From Thermococcus sp. LS1 (lineage in GTDB: Archaea > Methanobacteriota_B > Thermococci > Thermococcales > Thermococcaceae), in the NCBI RefSeq assembly GCF_012027395.1, contig NZ_SNUJ01000002.1, positions 496,001 to 560,000 on the forward strand: DNA of 64,000 nt. The letters run 5' to 3'. Both the position numbers and the translations under genes were made by a program. How positions within the stretch are numbered: position 1 is the first letter of the stretch; every line of letters begins with the position of its first letter. The notes under the pieces were generated by a model. It was not told the origin of the DNA. It searched no databases and saw only the letters and a program-made list of their open reading frames with translations. This document shows, one piece after another, positions 45,201 through 53,120 of this stretch.

Positions 45201-45608
45201 ATGGAAGAGAGCGCCCCGATTAAAGTTTACATGACGAGAAAGCTCATAGGCGTTGAACCTGATGATACCGTAAAGCGGGCCTGCGAGGTCATGGTTGAGT
45301 TCGACATCGGTTCTCTGGTTGTCGTTGATAAAGGGAAGGTGATCGGCTTCTTCACGAAGAGCGACGTGATAAGGCGCGTTGTAATTCCGGGTTTACCAAA
45401 CACGACACCCGTCAGGGAGATAATGAGCAGCGAGCTGATAACTGTTGACGCAAACACACCGGTGAGAGAGGTACTTGACCTGATGGCGAAGAAGGGCATC
45501 AAGCACATGCTCATCGAGGAGGGCGGCGAGATAATCGGCATCTTCAGCCTGAGCGACCTTCTTACCGCCAGCAGAAGAAGGCTTGAAACGGCCATAGCGG
45601 CTGAGTGA
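45201..45608 (+). CDS. Two-CBS-domain protein
   Basis: 135 residues forming two CBS motifs (about 8-62 and 72-128: VYMTRKLIGVEPDDTVKRACEVM, VVDKGKVIGFFTKSD; REIMSSELITVDANTPVREVLDLM, IGIFSLSDLL). These bind adenosyl ligands such as AMP or SAM. GGTGGTGGC precedes ATG 45201 and a TATA box GGTTATATAGG (about 45158-45168) lies upstream. The stop overlaps the ribosome-site region of the phosphoesterase gene. Confidence 0.9.
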   Translation: MEESAPIKVYMTRKLIGVEPDDTVKRACEVMVEFDIGSLVVVDKGKVIGFFTKSDVIRRVVIPGLPNTTPVREIMSSELITVDANTPVREVLDLMAKKGIKHMLIEEGGEIIGIFSLSDLLTASRRRLETAIAAE

Positions 45609-45613
45609 TGCAT

Positions 45614-47125
45614 ATGATCAGGATTGCCCACATAAGCGACACTCACATAACAAGCGAGTCAGCGTACAAGGGCTACGCCTACGACCTCATCGTGAACGAG
45701 ATAAACCGTGGAAACTTCGACTTCGTTATTCACACAGGGGACGTGACCAACCAGGGGCTGCGCGAGGAGTACGAGAGAGCCTCCTACGAGCTGAAGAAGA
45801 TCCAGAAACCGCTCGTTGTTATTCCGGGCAACCACGACGTCAGAAACGTCGGCTACGAGCTCTTCGAGAACTTCATCGGGCCCCTAAACGGTGTCTTCGA
45901 GTTCAGGAACGGCGTTATAGTCTGGGTGGACTCGACGATCCCGGATCTGAGCGATGGCAGGATAGGCGGCTACAAGTTCAAGTGGCTCAAAAAAAGACTT
46001 GAGGAGTACTCTGACAGGAAGTTCAAAATCGTTGCCTCCCACCACCACCTCGTTCCACTACCGGACACGGGCAGGGAAAGGAACGTGCTCTTCAACGCAG
46101 GCGACGTTTTGGACCTGCTCCTGAGGCACGGGGTGAACCTCTACACCTGCGGGCATAAACATGTTCCCAACGTCTACCGCGTGGAGGACATGGTAGTTGC
46201 TAACGCGGGCTGCACCTCCTGCAGGAAGACGCGCAAGGGCGATGTTAACAGCTACAACATCATAACCCTCCACGACGACGGGAGGATAGAGGTAACGATC
46301 AGGCGCGTTACGGGAGAAGAGCTGAGAAAGGAGTACATGCCTGTAAGGCCGAAGATATTCGTCCCCCGGGGCAAGAGGCTTTTGAGGATAGTCCAGATGA
46401 GCGAGAGCAACGTCTCGGACAGGATTTACTTCAGACGGAAGGTTCTCGAGAACGCCATACGAACGATAAACGAGAGGCTGAAGCCGGACATAGTGATCCA
46501 CTGCGGCGATGTCGTCGATATGGGTATAGAGCGCTATTACGAGAAGGCCTACGAGTTCTATGAGAAGATAGAGGCGGAAAAGCTGGTCGTTCCTGGACAC
46601 AATGACATAACCTATCTCGGCTACGACCTCTTCAAGGAGTACTTCGGCGAGCCGAAAATACTGGAGCTCGGAAAGTTCACGTTCATCCCTGTGATAAGCG
46701 CCCAGTACGAGACGCCGATAGGCGTTGTGGGAAGGATAGGTCAGAAAAAGCTCGCCAGACATCTCGAGGACTACAGCGACAGCTTCACCGTCGTTGTCAT
46801 GCATCACAACATAGTGCCGATTCCAAGGAGCAGGGAAGTCGGCTTCCTGGAGGATGCTGGCGACGTGCTTAAGGTTCTGACGAGAGAGGAAGCAAATCTC
46901 GTTCTGACCGGCCACGGCGGCAACTCCTTCGGTGTGAAGGTGGAGAAAACTCCGGTAGTCAACGCCGGCTCCGTGAGCTGGGAGCTCCACAGGAACCCCT
47001 ATGGAAACACTTTCAACCTCATCGATGTCTACCGCGACATGGCGGTGGTCTTCGAGGTTCAGGCAACCTGGGGCTCGGGAAGGCTGCTAGGAATATGGAA
47101 AATAAAGGGGCCCTTCAATCTTTGA
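45614..47125 (+). CDS. Tandem-duplicated calcineurin-like phosphoesterase, second half degenerate
   Basis: 503 residues made of two metallophosphoesterase domains. Domain 1 (about 1-245) has the full metal set: [29 protein letters not shown] and GHKHVPN. Domain 2 (about 255-503) follows the same order, but the residues are eroded: QMSESN for [12 protein letters not shown] kept, PGHNDI with His and Asn swapped, HHNIVPIP kept, GHGGNSF for GHxH. So the first is probably active and the second structural or regulatory. Start could also be ATG 45608. Substrate unknown. Confidence 0.87.
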   Translation: MIRIAHISDTHITSESAYKGYAYDLIVNEINRGNFDFVIHTGDVTNQGLREEYERASYELKKIQKPLVVIPGNHDVRNVGYELFENFIGPLNGVFEFRNGVIVWVDSTIPDLSDGRIGGYKFKWLKKRLEEYSDRKFKIVASHHHLVPLPDTGRERNVLFNAGDVLDLLLRHGVNLYTCGHKHVPNVYRVEDMVVANAGCTSCRKTRKGDVNSYNIITLHDDGRIEVTIRRVTGEELRKEYMPVRPKIFVPRGKRLLRIVQMSESNVSDRIYFRRKVLENAIRTINERLKPDIVIHCGDVVDMGIERYYEKAYEFYEKIEAEKLVVPGHNDITYLGYDLFKEYFGEPKILELGKFTFIPVISAQYETPIGVVGRIGQKKLARHLEDYSDSFTVVVMHHNIVPIPRSREVGFLEDAGDVLKVLTREEANLVLTGHGGNSFGVKVEKTPVVNAGSVSWELHRNPYGNTFNLIDVYRDMAVVFEVQATWGSGRLLGIWKIKGPFNL

Positions 47126-48005
47126 CCATCACCTCGATTCGTTCCATGAGCCTTTCCATTATATTTTCCATTATCGCGTTGACGGTGTTCTCGAGCTCAA
47201 CGTTGTTTATTATCGGTATCCCGTACTCCTTGGCTCTTCCGATTATGAAGTCCTGTATCTCCAGGATGGCGTCTATATGCTCAAGGTAGTAGTCAGCCGA
47301 CCTCTTGCTGTAGCGGGCCCTCTCGTAGAACCTTGCCTCGAGGTCCCTCTTGCCCTTGACGGTTATCACGTACATGAAGCTGTTCTCATTGAGCTCGATA
47401 TACCCGGGGACCAAATGAATGCCCTCGATTATCGTATTGAAGCCCTCTTTGTAAGCCCTCTCGAGAACGGCGCTGACGCCGACGGAGACGTGCTGAACCT
47501 GATTTTCGAAGCCCCGTATGAGGGGAGAATCACCTCTCTTCCCCGAGCTCACGACCTTCCATGCAAGAAAAGACGACGTGTGCAGGTCAGGAAGAAGCTC
47601 CGGCGCTATTATCTTCCTCATAACCTCCCTTATAGTGTCAGTACCTATTACGCTTCGTATTCCAAGACGGAAGGCCAATTCAGTCGCTATGGTGGACTTT
47701 CCAACGCCCGTTGCTCCACCCAGGAGGATTGTTATCGGGATTTTAAGCCTCCGGAGCTGACGCCAGAATAGATAGCGCTTCGCAGCCTCATTGAGTCCGT
47801 GGTCGAGAAGCTTCTGATAAGTCAGCTCGCGTATCTCCTCGGTGGTCACTAGCTTGAGTTTCCTCTCCTTCAGTTCCTTCTGCACCTCGGTGGCTATGAT
47901 GTAGGCTATTCCAACGTCAACTCCGGCGAGTGTTATAGAGCGCGTCAGTATGCCTCTCGAAAAGGGAAGGCGTATCTTCCTCTCGGGGTCTGTCACGATT
48001 ATCAT
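47115..48005 (-). CDS. 2-phosphoglycerate kinase
   Basis: 296-residue kinase with an N-terminal ATP-cone-like regulatory part ([24 protein letters not shown]) and a P-loop [12 protein letters not shown] near residue 100, ending with a helical part ([19 protein letters not shown]). Known family members make 2,3-bisphosphoglycerate from 2-phosphoglycerate. It overlaps by ATGA the gene for cyclic 2,3-diphosphoglycerate synthetase, the next step, so the operon can build the thermoprotectant from a glycolytic intermediate. Ends 11 bases inside the convergent phosphoesterase. Confidence 0.9.
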   Translation of the reverse strand: MIIVTDPERKIRLPFSRGILTRSITLAGVDVGIAYIIATEVQKELKERKLKLVTTEEIRELTYQKLLDHGLNEAAKRYLFWRQLRRLKIPITILLGGATGVGKSTIATELAFRLGIRSVIGTDTIREVMRKIIAPELLPDLHTSSFLAWKVVSSGKRGDSPLIRGFENQVQHVSVGVSAVLERAYKEGFNTIIEGIHLVPGYIELNENSFMYVITVKGKRDLEARFYERARYSKRSADYYLEHIDAILEIQDFIIGRAKEYGIPIINNVELENTVNAIMENIMERLMERIEVMVKD

Positions 48006-49300
48006 GCTCTTCCCTCCAGCAGGGCGCGGCCGAGCTCAAGGACGGTTTCCCTTAGGTCTTTTCCGTCGATGTTCACCGGCTCGTTGTCGAGGTAGATTAC
48101 TTCGATTCCCTGCTCCAGTGCCCATCTCGTCACGACGTCAACGGCGGCGGCTTTGAGCTCAACGGCGACTGCATCTATGCCCCTAAAGCTTTCCAAGTCT
48201 TTCCAGAGGAGAGGTCTCTTCGAAAGGTTGCCCGAGGTATGGGGTACCTCCGCACCGAGCCCTTCTAGGTGCTTCTTCGCCTTTGGCAGGGCCTCACTGG
48301 AAGTCATCACCAGGCCGAGCCTTTTGCCTGAAACATCACCGAGCGGCCTCGGATGGAAGGCGGTGAAGTGCAGGTCAGCATCGGGGTTGATCCCCAGTAT
48401 GGCCTCTCGCAGGGCTCTCAGCCTCTCCTCGCCCACGGAATCGGCCATCGTAACAACCACTATATCCGCCAGTGAGAGCCTGAAGGTGCCGAAGTAACCC
48501 CTGACGAAGTCGAGCTTTTGCCTGGCGCCCACCACAACAACGTATCCGTCTGCCCTGTAAGCGGGAAACGTCGCCCCGCTGCCCTCGAGGATTATTAAAT
48601 CATTGGGCAAGTTCTCGGCGAGCTTCACACCCTCATCCACCACGTCGAAGAAGGGAAAGCCAGCCATTCCGCCGCCGCATCTTCTACAGCCAATGGTTGT
48701 TACGCGTGAAGTCAGTGCATCCTCAAAGTGGTCAGAGGCGGCGTGTTTTCCGCTCTCGGCGAACTTGAGCAAAAACTCGGGAGTTATTTCGAACTTATCG
48801 CCCTTTATCAGTTCAGGTTCCTCAGGACCGCCGCGGCCCATGGTAACTATCACGGGCTTTGCTATCTCTTTCAGAGTCCTCGCGATGAAGCCGCTTACGG
48901 CTGTTTTCCCAACCCTCTTGCCCGTACCTATAACGGCCAGACTCGGCTTTTTAGTCTTTTTGAGCGGTTTTGGCTTGAAGTGGAAATCCGCTCCCCGATA
49001 GGACACACCATAGAGCATGCACAGGGAAGCAATCCTAAAGCGGTCTTCATAGTTGAGGACGGGCTCGTCGCTTAAGTCGACAACCTCATCAACCTCGTTC
49101 TCCTCCAGAGCCCGTCTGAGGGCGTCAAGATAGTTGGGTGAATGATAAACTTTAACCCCAATCTTTCTCTCAACTTCTCCAATGCTCCCAATCTTTTCAC
49201 TTCCACCGAGGAAGACGGCACAGCAGACGTCACCGAGCTTTTTTATCGCCCATGCGGTGACGTCGGGATAGTGCTCGCCGTCGATCAAGGCCAGCCTCAT
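48002..49300 (-). CDS. cpgS: Cyclic 2,3-diphosphoglycerate synthetase
   Basis: 432-residue ATP-dependent enzyme that closes 2,3-bisphosphoglycerate to the cyclic compound. [12 protein letters not shown] at the N-terminus, [22 protein letters not shown] (P-loop), [14 protein letters not shown] and [16 protein letters not shown] are family pieces. GGTGATGGT precedes ATG 49300; nine further upstream codons are not used. TATA GGTTAAAATCC at about 49331-49341. The product stabilises proteins in methanogens; in Thermococcales its cellular level is less clear. Confidence 0.9.
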   Translation of the reverse strand: MRLALIDGEHYPDVTAWAIKKLGDVCCAVFLGGSEKIGSIGEVERKIGVKVYHSPNYLDALRRALEENEVDEVVDLSDEPVLNYEDRFRIASLCMLYGVSYRGADFHFKPKPLKKTKKPSLAVIGTGKRVGKTAVSGFIARTLKEIAKPVIVTMGRGGPEEPELIKGDKFEITPEFLLKFAESGKHAASDHFEDALTSRVTTIGCRRCGGGMAGFPFFDVVDEGVKLAENLPNDLIILEGSGATFPAYRADGYVVVVGARQKLDFVRGYFGTFRLSLADIVVVTMADSVGEERLRALREAILGINPDADLHFTAFHPRPLGDVSGKRLGLVMTSSEALPKAKKHLEGLGAEVPHTSGNLSKRPLLWKDLESFRGIDAVAVELKAAAVDVVTRWALEQGIEVIYLDNEPVNIDGKDLRETVLELGRALLEGRA

Positions 49301-49344
49301 ACCATCACCGTACTCAGTTGAACCCAAGGGGATTTTAACCTTTG

Positions 49345-49363
49345 CCAGGGGAGAATCTCCTGG
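49345..49363. promoter_or_regulatory. Dyad between divergent cpgS and DUF1931 promoters
   Basis: CCAGGGGAGAATCTCCTGG pairs along eight positions (one G-T). It lies upstream of both TATA boxes (49331-49341 minus, GATTATAAACC about 49378-49388 plus), where an activator or shared regulator could act. No other copy was noticed. Confidence 0.35.
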
Positions 49364-49444
49364 AGTTCTCAGGAAGGATTATAAACCTTCAAAACACCAT
49401 GTAGTATGACGACCACCTTGTGGCGTCTATCTGGAGGTGTAAAA

Positions 49445-49624
49445 ATGGCTGAGCTGATAGTTAAGTCCAAAGTTAAGGATGTCGTGAAGGCCATAGACCC
49501 CGAGATGAGAATTAACCCGGAGTTCTACGAGGCTCTTGAGGCCGAGATTAAGGTTCTTATCGAGAAGGCCGTCAAGAGGGCCAAGGACGAAGGCAAGAAG
49601 ACCCTCTACCCGAGGCACGTCTGA
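49445..49624 (+). CDS. DUF1931 histone-fold-like small protein
   Basis: 59-residue protein of the DUF1931 type, which has a histone-like fold. The sequence (AELIVKSKVKDVVKA, RINPEFYEALEAEIKVLIEKAVKRAKDEGKKTLYPRHV) shows a histone-like first helix and central long helix, but only one half-pair. GGAGGTGTAAAA precedes ATG 49445 and a strong TATA (GATTATAAACC, about 49378-49388) lies upstream. It may bind DNA or another protein; not one of the main archaeal histones. Confidence 0.85.
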   Translation: MAELIVKSKVKDVVKAIDPEMRINPEFYEALEAEIKVLIEKAVKRAKDEGKKTLYPRHV

Positions 49625-49695
49625 TTTTTCTTTCCCTTCTTTTTAATGAACCGGTGGGCTTTTATTCGTAGGTGCCTAACTTCTCCGGTGGTATC

Positions 49696-50574
49696 ATGGG
49701 GCTGAGAAAATTTGGGGATTCAGCTTATCTTTATCCGGGCAGTCCGTCAACCCTCATCAGGGTCTTTGATGGGATGGCTGTTCTTATTGACCCAGGTCAC
49801 GGCAGTGGGAGGCACAAGGACTTAAAGAGAGAGGTAAGAAAGCTCGGACTTGAGATTAAAGCCCAGTTAGCCACTCACGGTCATGCCGACCACGTCTCTG
49901 TTGCACCAAAGATAGACGCTCCGCTCTTCATGCACCGCTTCGAGTTCTCCATAGCCGAGAGCCCGCTCAACAGGGAGCTTTTAACCTTCGGCTCGAAAGC
50001 ACCAAAAGGTTTCCTCGTTTTCCAGTTCCCGGAGGAGGTAAAGGTTCACGCAGTCTTCGAATGGGGGGATGAACTCTTAGGAGTTAAGGCCATAAAGCTA
50101 AACGGCCACTCGCCGGGAATGACGGGCTTCCTCGACGAGGAAAACGGTCTGATCTACACCGGTGACGCCTTCTTTGGCGAGAGAGTCATAGAGGCGGTCG
50201 GCCTTCCATACCTGGTCGAGCCAGAATTATTTAAAGCTTCAATTATACAACTACAGAATTATGCAGAAAAGGGCTACACCCTGATTCCCTCCCATGGAAA
50301 GACCGTTAGTGGTAAGGAGGCACTTGAAATTCTTGACTTCAACCTCAAGAGAGTTGAGGAAGCTGAAGAGCTTATCCTGGAGCTCCTCAGAACGCCGATG
50401 AGCCTCGACGAGCTGGCGTTTAGGGTTATGGAGCACTATGGCATTGAGATTACGCCCCAGAAGCTCGCCCTCAATCTCGTTCCGCTGAGGGCCTTTGTGG
50501 CGAAGCTCTACAATGAAGGTGTAATAGAGGCAACAGTGGATAATGGGCTAAAGTGGAAAGTTAGGAGAGAATGA
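49696..50574 (+). CDS. Metallo-beta-lactamase-fold hydrolase
   Basis: 292 residues. THGHADHVS is the HxHxDH zinc motif, with GHSPG, TGDAFF and PSHGK as later ligands. The last 80 residues form a winged-helix-like part (MSLDELAFRVMEHYGIEITPQKLALNLVPLRAFVAKLYNEGVIEATVDNGLKWKV), as seen in LACTB2-like members. GGTGGTATC precedes ATG 49696. Likely a hydrolase of thioesters or nucleic-acid ends; undecided. Confidence 0.88.
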   Translation: MGLRKFGDSAYLYPGSPSTLIRVFDGMAVLIDPGHGSGRHKDLKREVRKLGLEIKAQLATHGHADHVSVAPKIDAPLFMHRFEFSIAESPLNRELLTFGSKAPKGFLVFQFPEEVKVHAVFEWGDELLGVKAIKLNGHSPGMTGFLDEENGLIYTGDAFFGERVIEAVGLPYLVEPELFKASIIQLQNYAEKGYTLIPSHGKTVSGKEALEILDFNLKRVEEAEELILELLRTPMSLDELAFRVMEHYGIEITPQKLALNLVPLRAFVAKLYNEGVIEATVDNGLKWKVRRE

Positions 50575-50589
50575 GCTTTTGGCCCTCAA

Positions 50590-51234
50590 CTACTCCCCAT
50601 CGTCTGGATAGCAGAGGTAGCGATACGGGCAGAATTTACAGGCATAGTCATTCCAGCCCTTGGGAGGCTTTCCTTTTTCGTAGTGCCTCTTGACGTTGTA
50701 GAAGTGTCTGAGGGTCTCGCGGAACAGCTTGCCGTCGTAGGGCACTTCAAAAGCCTTAAAGTTCGGCCCCTTGACGATGGGGAAGCGGGAAAAGTCGATT
50801 TTGCTGATGATTTTCATAGGCTCCTCGTGGAGCTTGATGTAGTAGAGATAGCCATACTCGGCTTCAGCCCAGCGGAGATAGATGTTGAGCTGGGCAAGGT
50901 GATAGTCGTATGGGGCTCTCGGCAGACTCGTCTTGCCTTTGATTTCGATGGGGAAGTCCCTTATGGCATCCACCCTTCCGTGTATCTCGAAGCCGAGTCT
51001 GGAGGAGCGGAGAATCATGTGCTTCTCAAGCTCGAAGCCGAAGCGGTTCTTTAAGATCTCGCCGAGCACGTTGTGGGTGTTTATCCCCTGGTTCAGCCTC
51101 ACTCTAACGAACTCCGGCCACTTCTCGGGGTAGCCCTTCAGGCGAAAGTATATCCTCCTCGGACAGGTTAGGGCCTCGCTCGCGTAAAACTCCAGGAATC
51201 CATCGTTCTCCTCTTGCTGATTAAGACTCGTCAT
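50590..51234 (-). CDS. Stand-alone Cas4/Dna2-like Fe-S nuclease
   Basis: 214-residue RecB-family nuclease. Cys24 (ALTCPRRIYFRLKG) and Cys199, 202, 208 (CKFCPYRYLC) form the four-Cys Fe-S site. GRVDAI, IEIKGK and HLAQLNIYLRW provide the Asp, Glu-x-Lys and Gln of the catalytic core. No other cas genes or repeats are in the window, so this is a stand-alone Cas4-like protein, perhaps for DNA repair. GGAGGG precedes ATG 51234. A probable C/D guide RNA and structured leader precede it on the same strand. Confidence 0.88.
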   Translation of the reverse strand: MTSLNQQEENDGFLEFYASEALTCPRRIYFRLKGYPEKWPEFVRVRLNQGINTHNVLGEILKNRFGFELEKHMILRSSRLGFEIHGRVDAIRDFPIEIKGKTSLPRAPYDYHLAQLNIYLRWAEAEYGYLYYIKLHEEPMKIISKIDFSRFPIVKGPNFKAFEVPYDGKLFRETLRHFYNVKRHYEKGKPPKGWNDYACKFCPYRYLCYPDDGE

Positions 51235-51253
51235 TGATGTCCCTCCAGGAAAC

Positions 51254-51288
51254 GGGGCGGGTCATCGGCCCGCGAACCTCGCCGCCCC
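51254..51288 (-). other. Structured leader with alternative hairpins before the Cas4-like gene
   Basis: GGGGCGG (51254-51260) and CCGCCCC (51282-51288) form a perfect 7-bp stem with a 21-base loop. Inside it GCGGG (51257-51261) can instead pair with CCCGC (51269-51273), excluding the outer stem. The element lies between the sRNA and the nuclease ribosome site and could separate or terminate the two. Confidence 0.4.
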
Positions 51289-51289
51289 T

Positions 51290-51348
51290 GCGTCAGCTAA
51301 TACCGACGTCATCACCCATCAGACTGGGCAAGGGTCGTCATCCGCTTG
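51290..51348 (-). ncRNA. Candidate archaeal C/D box methylation guide sRNA
   Basis: Read on the minus strand from about 51348: box C GGATGA (51338-51343, one mismatch), 15-nt guide CGACCCTTGCCCAGT (51323-51337), box D' CTGA (51319-51322), 4-base spacer, box C' TGATGA (51309-51314), 12-nt guide CGTCGGTATTAG (51297-51308), box D CTGA (51293-51296). Order and spacing are those of archaeal double-guide sRNAs of about 55 nt. A TATA box CTTTAAATG (51369-51377) is 25 bases before the first base. Guides would direct 2'-O-methylation of RNA; targets unassigned. Confidence 0.6.
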
Positions 51349-51417
51349 GAGAGTTAAGGCTGACCCACCATTTAAAGCTTTGGGGAAGAATTTGGGGAGT
51401 GAAGGGAGAAGGGAAAA

Positions 51418-51762
51418 TCAGAGGATCGTCCCCTTCTTCCGCTTGAGTGAGTAGCTTAAGCCGTAGGCCGGCCAGAGGCTTGGCGGCTGGTTGTAGTAGT
51501 GCAAGTTGCGCAGTATCTTCTCCGCGGTCTTCCGATTCTTTGCCTTAACGCGGAGAACATCGCGCTCAAGCTCGACGGTTCCATTGGAGAGTCTGATTGT
51601 GAGCTTCGAGCCGTCGACCTCTGGGCGGGCCTTCATCAAAAGCCGCCTGTAATCCTCATAGGCTTCTTTGCTTAACTTCTGCTCAAGAAGGGCGGGTTTC
51701 TCACGTGGCTTAAACAGTCTGGACAACCAACTATTCGGGGGTTCTTCATCCATAGAGTCCAT
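51418..51762 (-). CDS. Small basic protein, unknown
   Basis: 114 residues. An N-terminal tail (NSWLSRLFKPREKPALLEQK) precedes an alpha/beta domain (YEDYRRLLMKARPEVDGSKLTIRLSNGTVELERDVLRVKAK), and the end is basic (YSLKRKKGTIL). No family recognised. GGAGGT lies two bases from ATG 51762; an in-frame ATG at 51753 is an alternative. Not in an operon, but divergent from taw2 across a 118-base gap with near-repeated promoter-like stretches (GGTTTTTAAGGC and GGCTTTTAAGGT). Confidence 0.7.
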   Translation of the reverse strand: MDSMDEEPPNSWLSRLFKPREKPALLEQKLSKEAYEDYRRLLMKARPEVDGSKLTIRLSNGTVELERDVLRVKAKNRKTAEKILRNLHYYNQPPSLWPAYGLSYSLKRKKGTIL

Positions 51763-51880
51763 CGACCTCCGGAGGACTTCTCGCTTTATCTTCGCCCTTT
51801 AGGTTTTTAAGGCTTTCTCATCGCTTTTTGCCGAAATGACGAGAGGAAGGCTTTTAAGGTTTTCTCGATGAGTAAGGCCG

Positions 51881-52720
51881 ATGGTGAGGACACAGCTCAT
51901 AAAGCCCCGAATCAGGGAGATTCTCTCACGCGAACTTCCGCCGGAGTTAGTCTCCATGCTCCCAAAACACTGGGTCCAGATAGGAGACGTTCTGATTCTG
52001 CCGCTTAGGCCCGAGCTTGAACCATACAAACACCGGATAGCCGAGGTTTACGCGGAGGTTCTCGGCGTTAAAGCCGTCCTCAGAAAGGGCAGAATAGGCG
52101 GCGAGTTCCGGGAGACGAACTACGAGCTTCTCTACGGGAGCGATACCGTAACGGTCCACGTCGAGAACGGGATTAAATACAAGCTCGATGTCGCTAAAAT
52201 CATGTTTTCGCCCGCAAACGTCAAGGAAAGGGTGAGAATGGCGAAGGTTGCCAGGCCGGACGAGCTGGTCGTCGATATGTTCGCCGGAATCGGACACCTC
52301 AGCCTCCCAATGGCAGTTCACGGAAAAGCTAGAGTGATAGCCATAGAGAAGAGCCCCTACACCTTCCGCTTTTTAGTTGAGAACATCGAGCTCAACAAAG
52401 TGCAGGACAGGATGACTGCCTACAACATCGACAACCGCGACTTTCCAGGTGAGAACATAGCCGACAGAATCCTCATGGGCTATGTAGTGAAAACCCACGA
52501 GTTCATCCCCAAGGCCCTGAGCATAGCCAAGGACGAGGCTATAATCCACTACCACAACACCGTTCCTGAGAGGCTGATGCCGAGGGAACCCCTCGAAACC
52601 TTCCAGAAAACGGCCAGAGAATACGGCTACGAGGTCGAGAAGCTCAACGAGCTGATAATCAAGCGCTACGCCCCGGGAGTGTGGCACGTGGTTCTGGATT
52701 TAAGGGTGTTCAAGCGGTAG
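51881..52720 (+). CDS. taw2: tRNA wybutosine-synthesis enzyme Taw2
   Basis: 279-residue SAM-dependent enzyme of the Trm5/TYW2 family that transfers the aminocarboxypropyl group to 4-demethylwyosine at position 37 of tRNA-Phe. VVDMFAGIGHLSLPMAV is motif I, and IIHYHNTVPE replaces the NPP-like motif of Trm5, which marks TYW2-type enzymes. The N-terminal RNA-binding domain (LPKHWVQIGDVLIL, FRETNYELLYG) is present. TATA CTTTTAAGG (about 51851-51859) puts transcription start at the ATG, so leaderless. Confidence 0.9.
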   Translation: MVRTQLIKPRIREILSRELPPELVSMLPKHWVQIGDVLILPLRPELEPYKHRIAEVYAEVLGVKAVLRKGRIGGEFRETNYELLYGSDTVTVHVENGIKYKLDVAKIMFSPANVKERVRMAKVARPDELVVDMFAGIGHLSLPMAVHGKARVIAIEKSPYTFRFLVENIELNKVQDRMTAYNIDNRDFPGENIADRILMGYVVKTHEFIPKALSIAKDEAIIHYHNTVPERLMPREPLETFQKTAREYGYEVEKLNELIIKRYAPGVWHVVLDLRVFKR

Positions 52721-52735
52721 TATAACTCGGATTAG

Positions 52736-52751
52736 TATAACCGCGGTTATA
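52736..52751. other. Perfect 16-base palindrome between convergent genes
   Basis: TATAACCGCGGTTATA is a perfect dyad without spacer, 16 bases after the taw2 stop and before the convergent small Cys protein. It could be a protein-binding site or a bidirectional transcript end. A partial copy (AGTATAACTCGG) lies just before it. Confidence 0.4.
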
Positions 52752-52787
52752 ATAATTGCCATTATACAACGTCAGCGGTTGTCTTCA

Positions 52788-52949
52788 TCAGGCCCTTTCA
52801 AACCCCTTCCACAGCGGCTCCCAGTCGTCGCAGACGAAGTTCATGTGGACGGTCTTCATGTGCTTCCTGCATATCCCCTGCGTCGGAAAGTATGAGTCGA
52901 TTGCGCCGAACCAGCGGCAGTTCTTGCATGCTTTTAACTTCTCATCCAT
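52788..52949 (-). CDS. 53-residue Cys-rich zinc-binding-like protein
   Basis: Starts at ATG 52949 after GGTGAATCCT. Cys8 and Cys11 (ACKNCRWFG), a CRKH pair and a C-terminal VCDDW give a likely four-ligand zinc or Fe-S site. Two stop codons in a row (TGATGA) end it. Related short proteins with a C-x2-C-R-W start are common in archaea and unassigned. Faces the FOR gene divergently. Confidence 0.7.
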   Translation of the reverse strand: MDEKLKACKNCRWFGAIDSYFPTQGICRKHMKTVHMNFVCDDWEPLWKGFERA

Positions 52950-53120
52950 AGGATTCACCGGTGAAAATTTCCGCACATCCACATAAACTTTTGGTCATTC
53001 CTGTTCTGTCAAGTTCCCGACAGTTAACAAATGGACTTAACTTAACATATCCTGTGAAATGCTTCCTTTTGCGAAGACCTTATATCCTTCGAGCCGAAAA
53101 TCTTTCGAGGTGATTCTAAC

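Noticed and set aside
52753-52795. Possible C/D box RNA (TGATGA ... CTGA, minus strand) at the end of the 53-residue Cys protein
   Set aside because: The TGATGA is the tandem stop of that gene, the guide would be only 9 nt and no second box pair exists.
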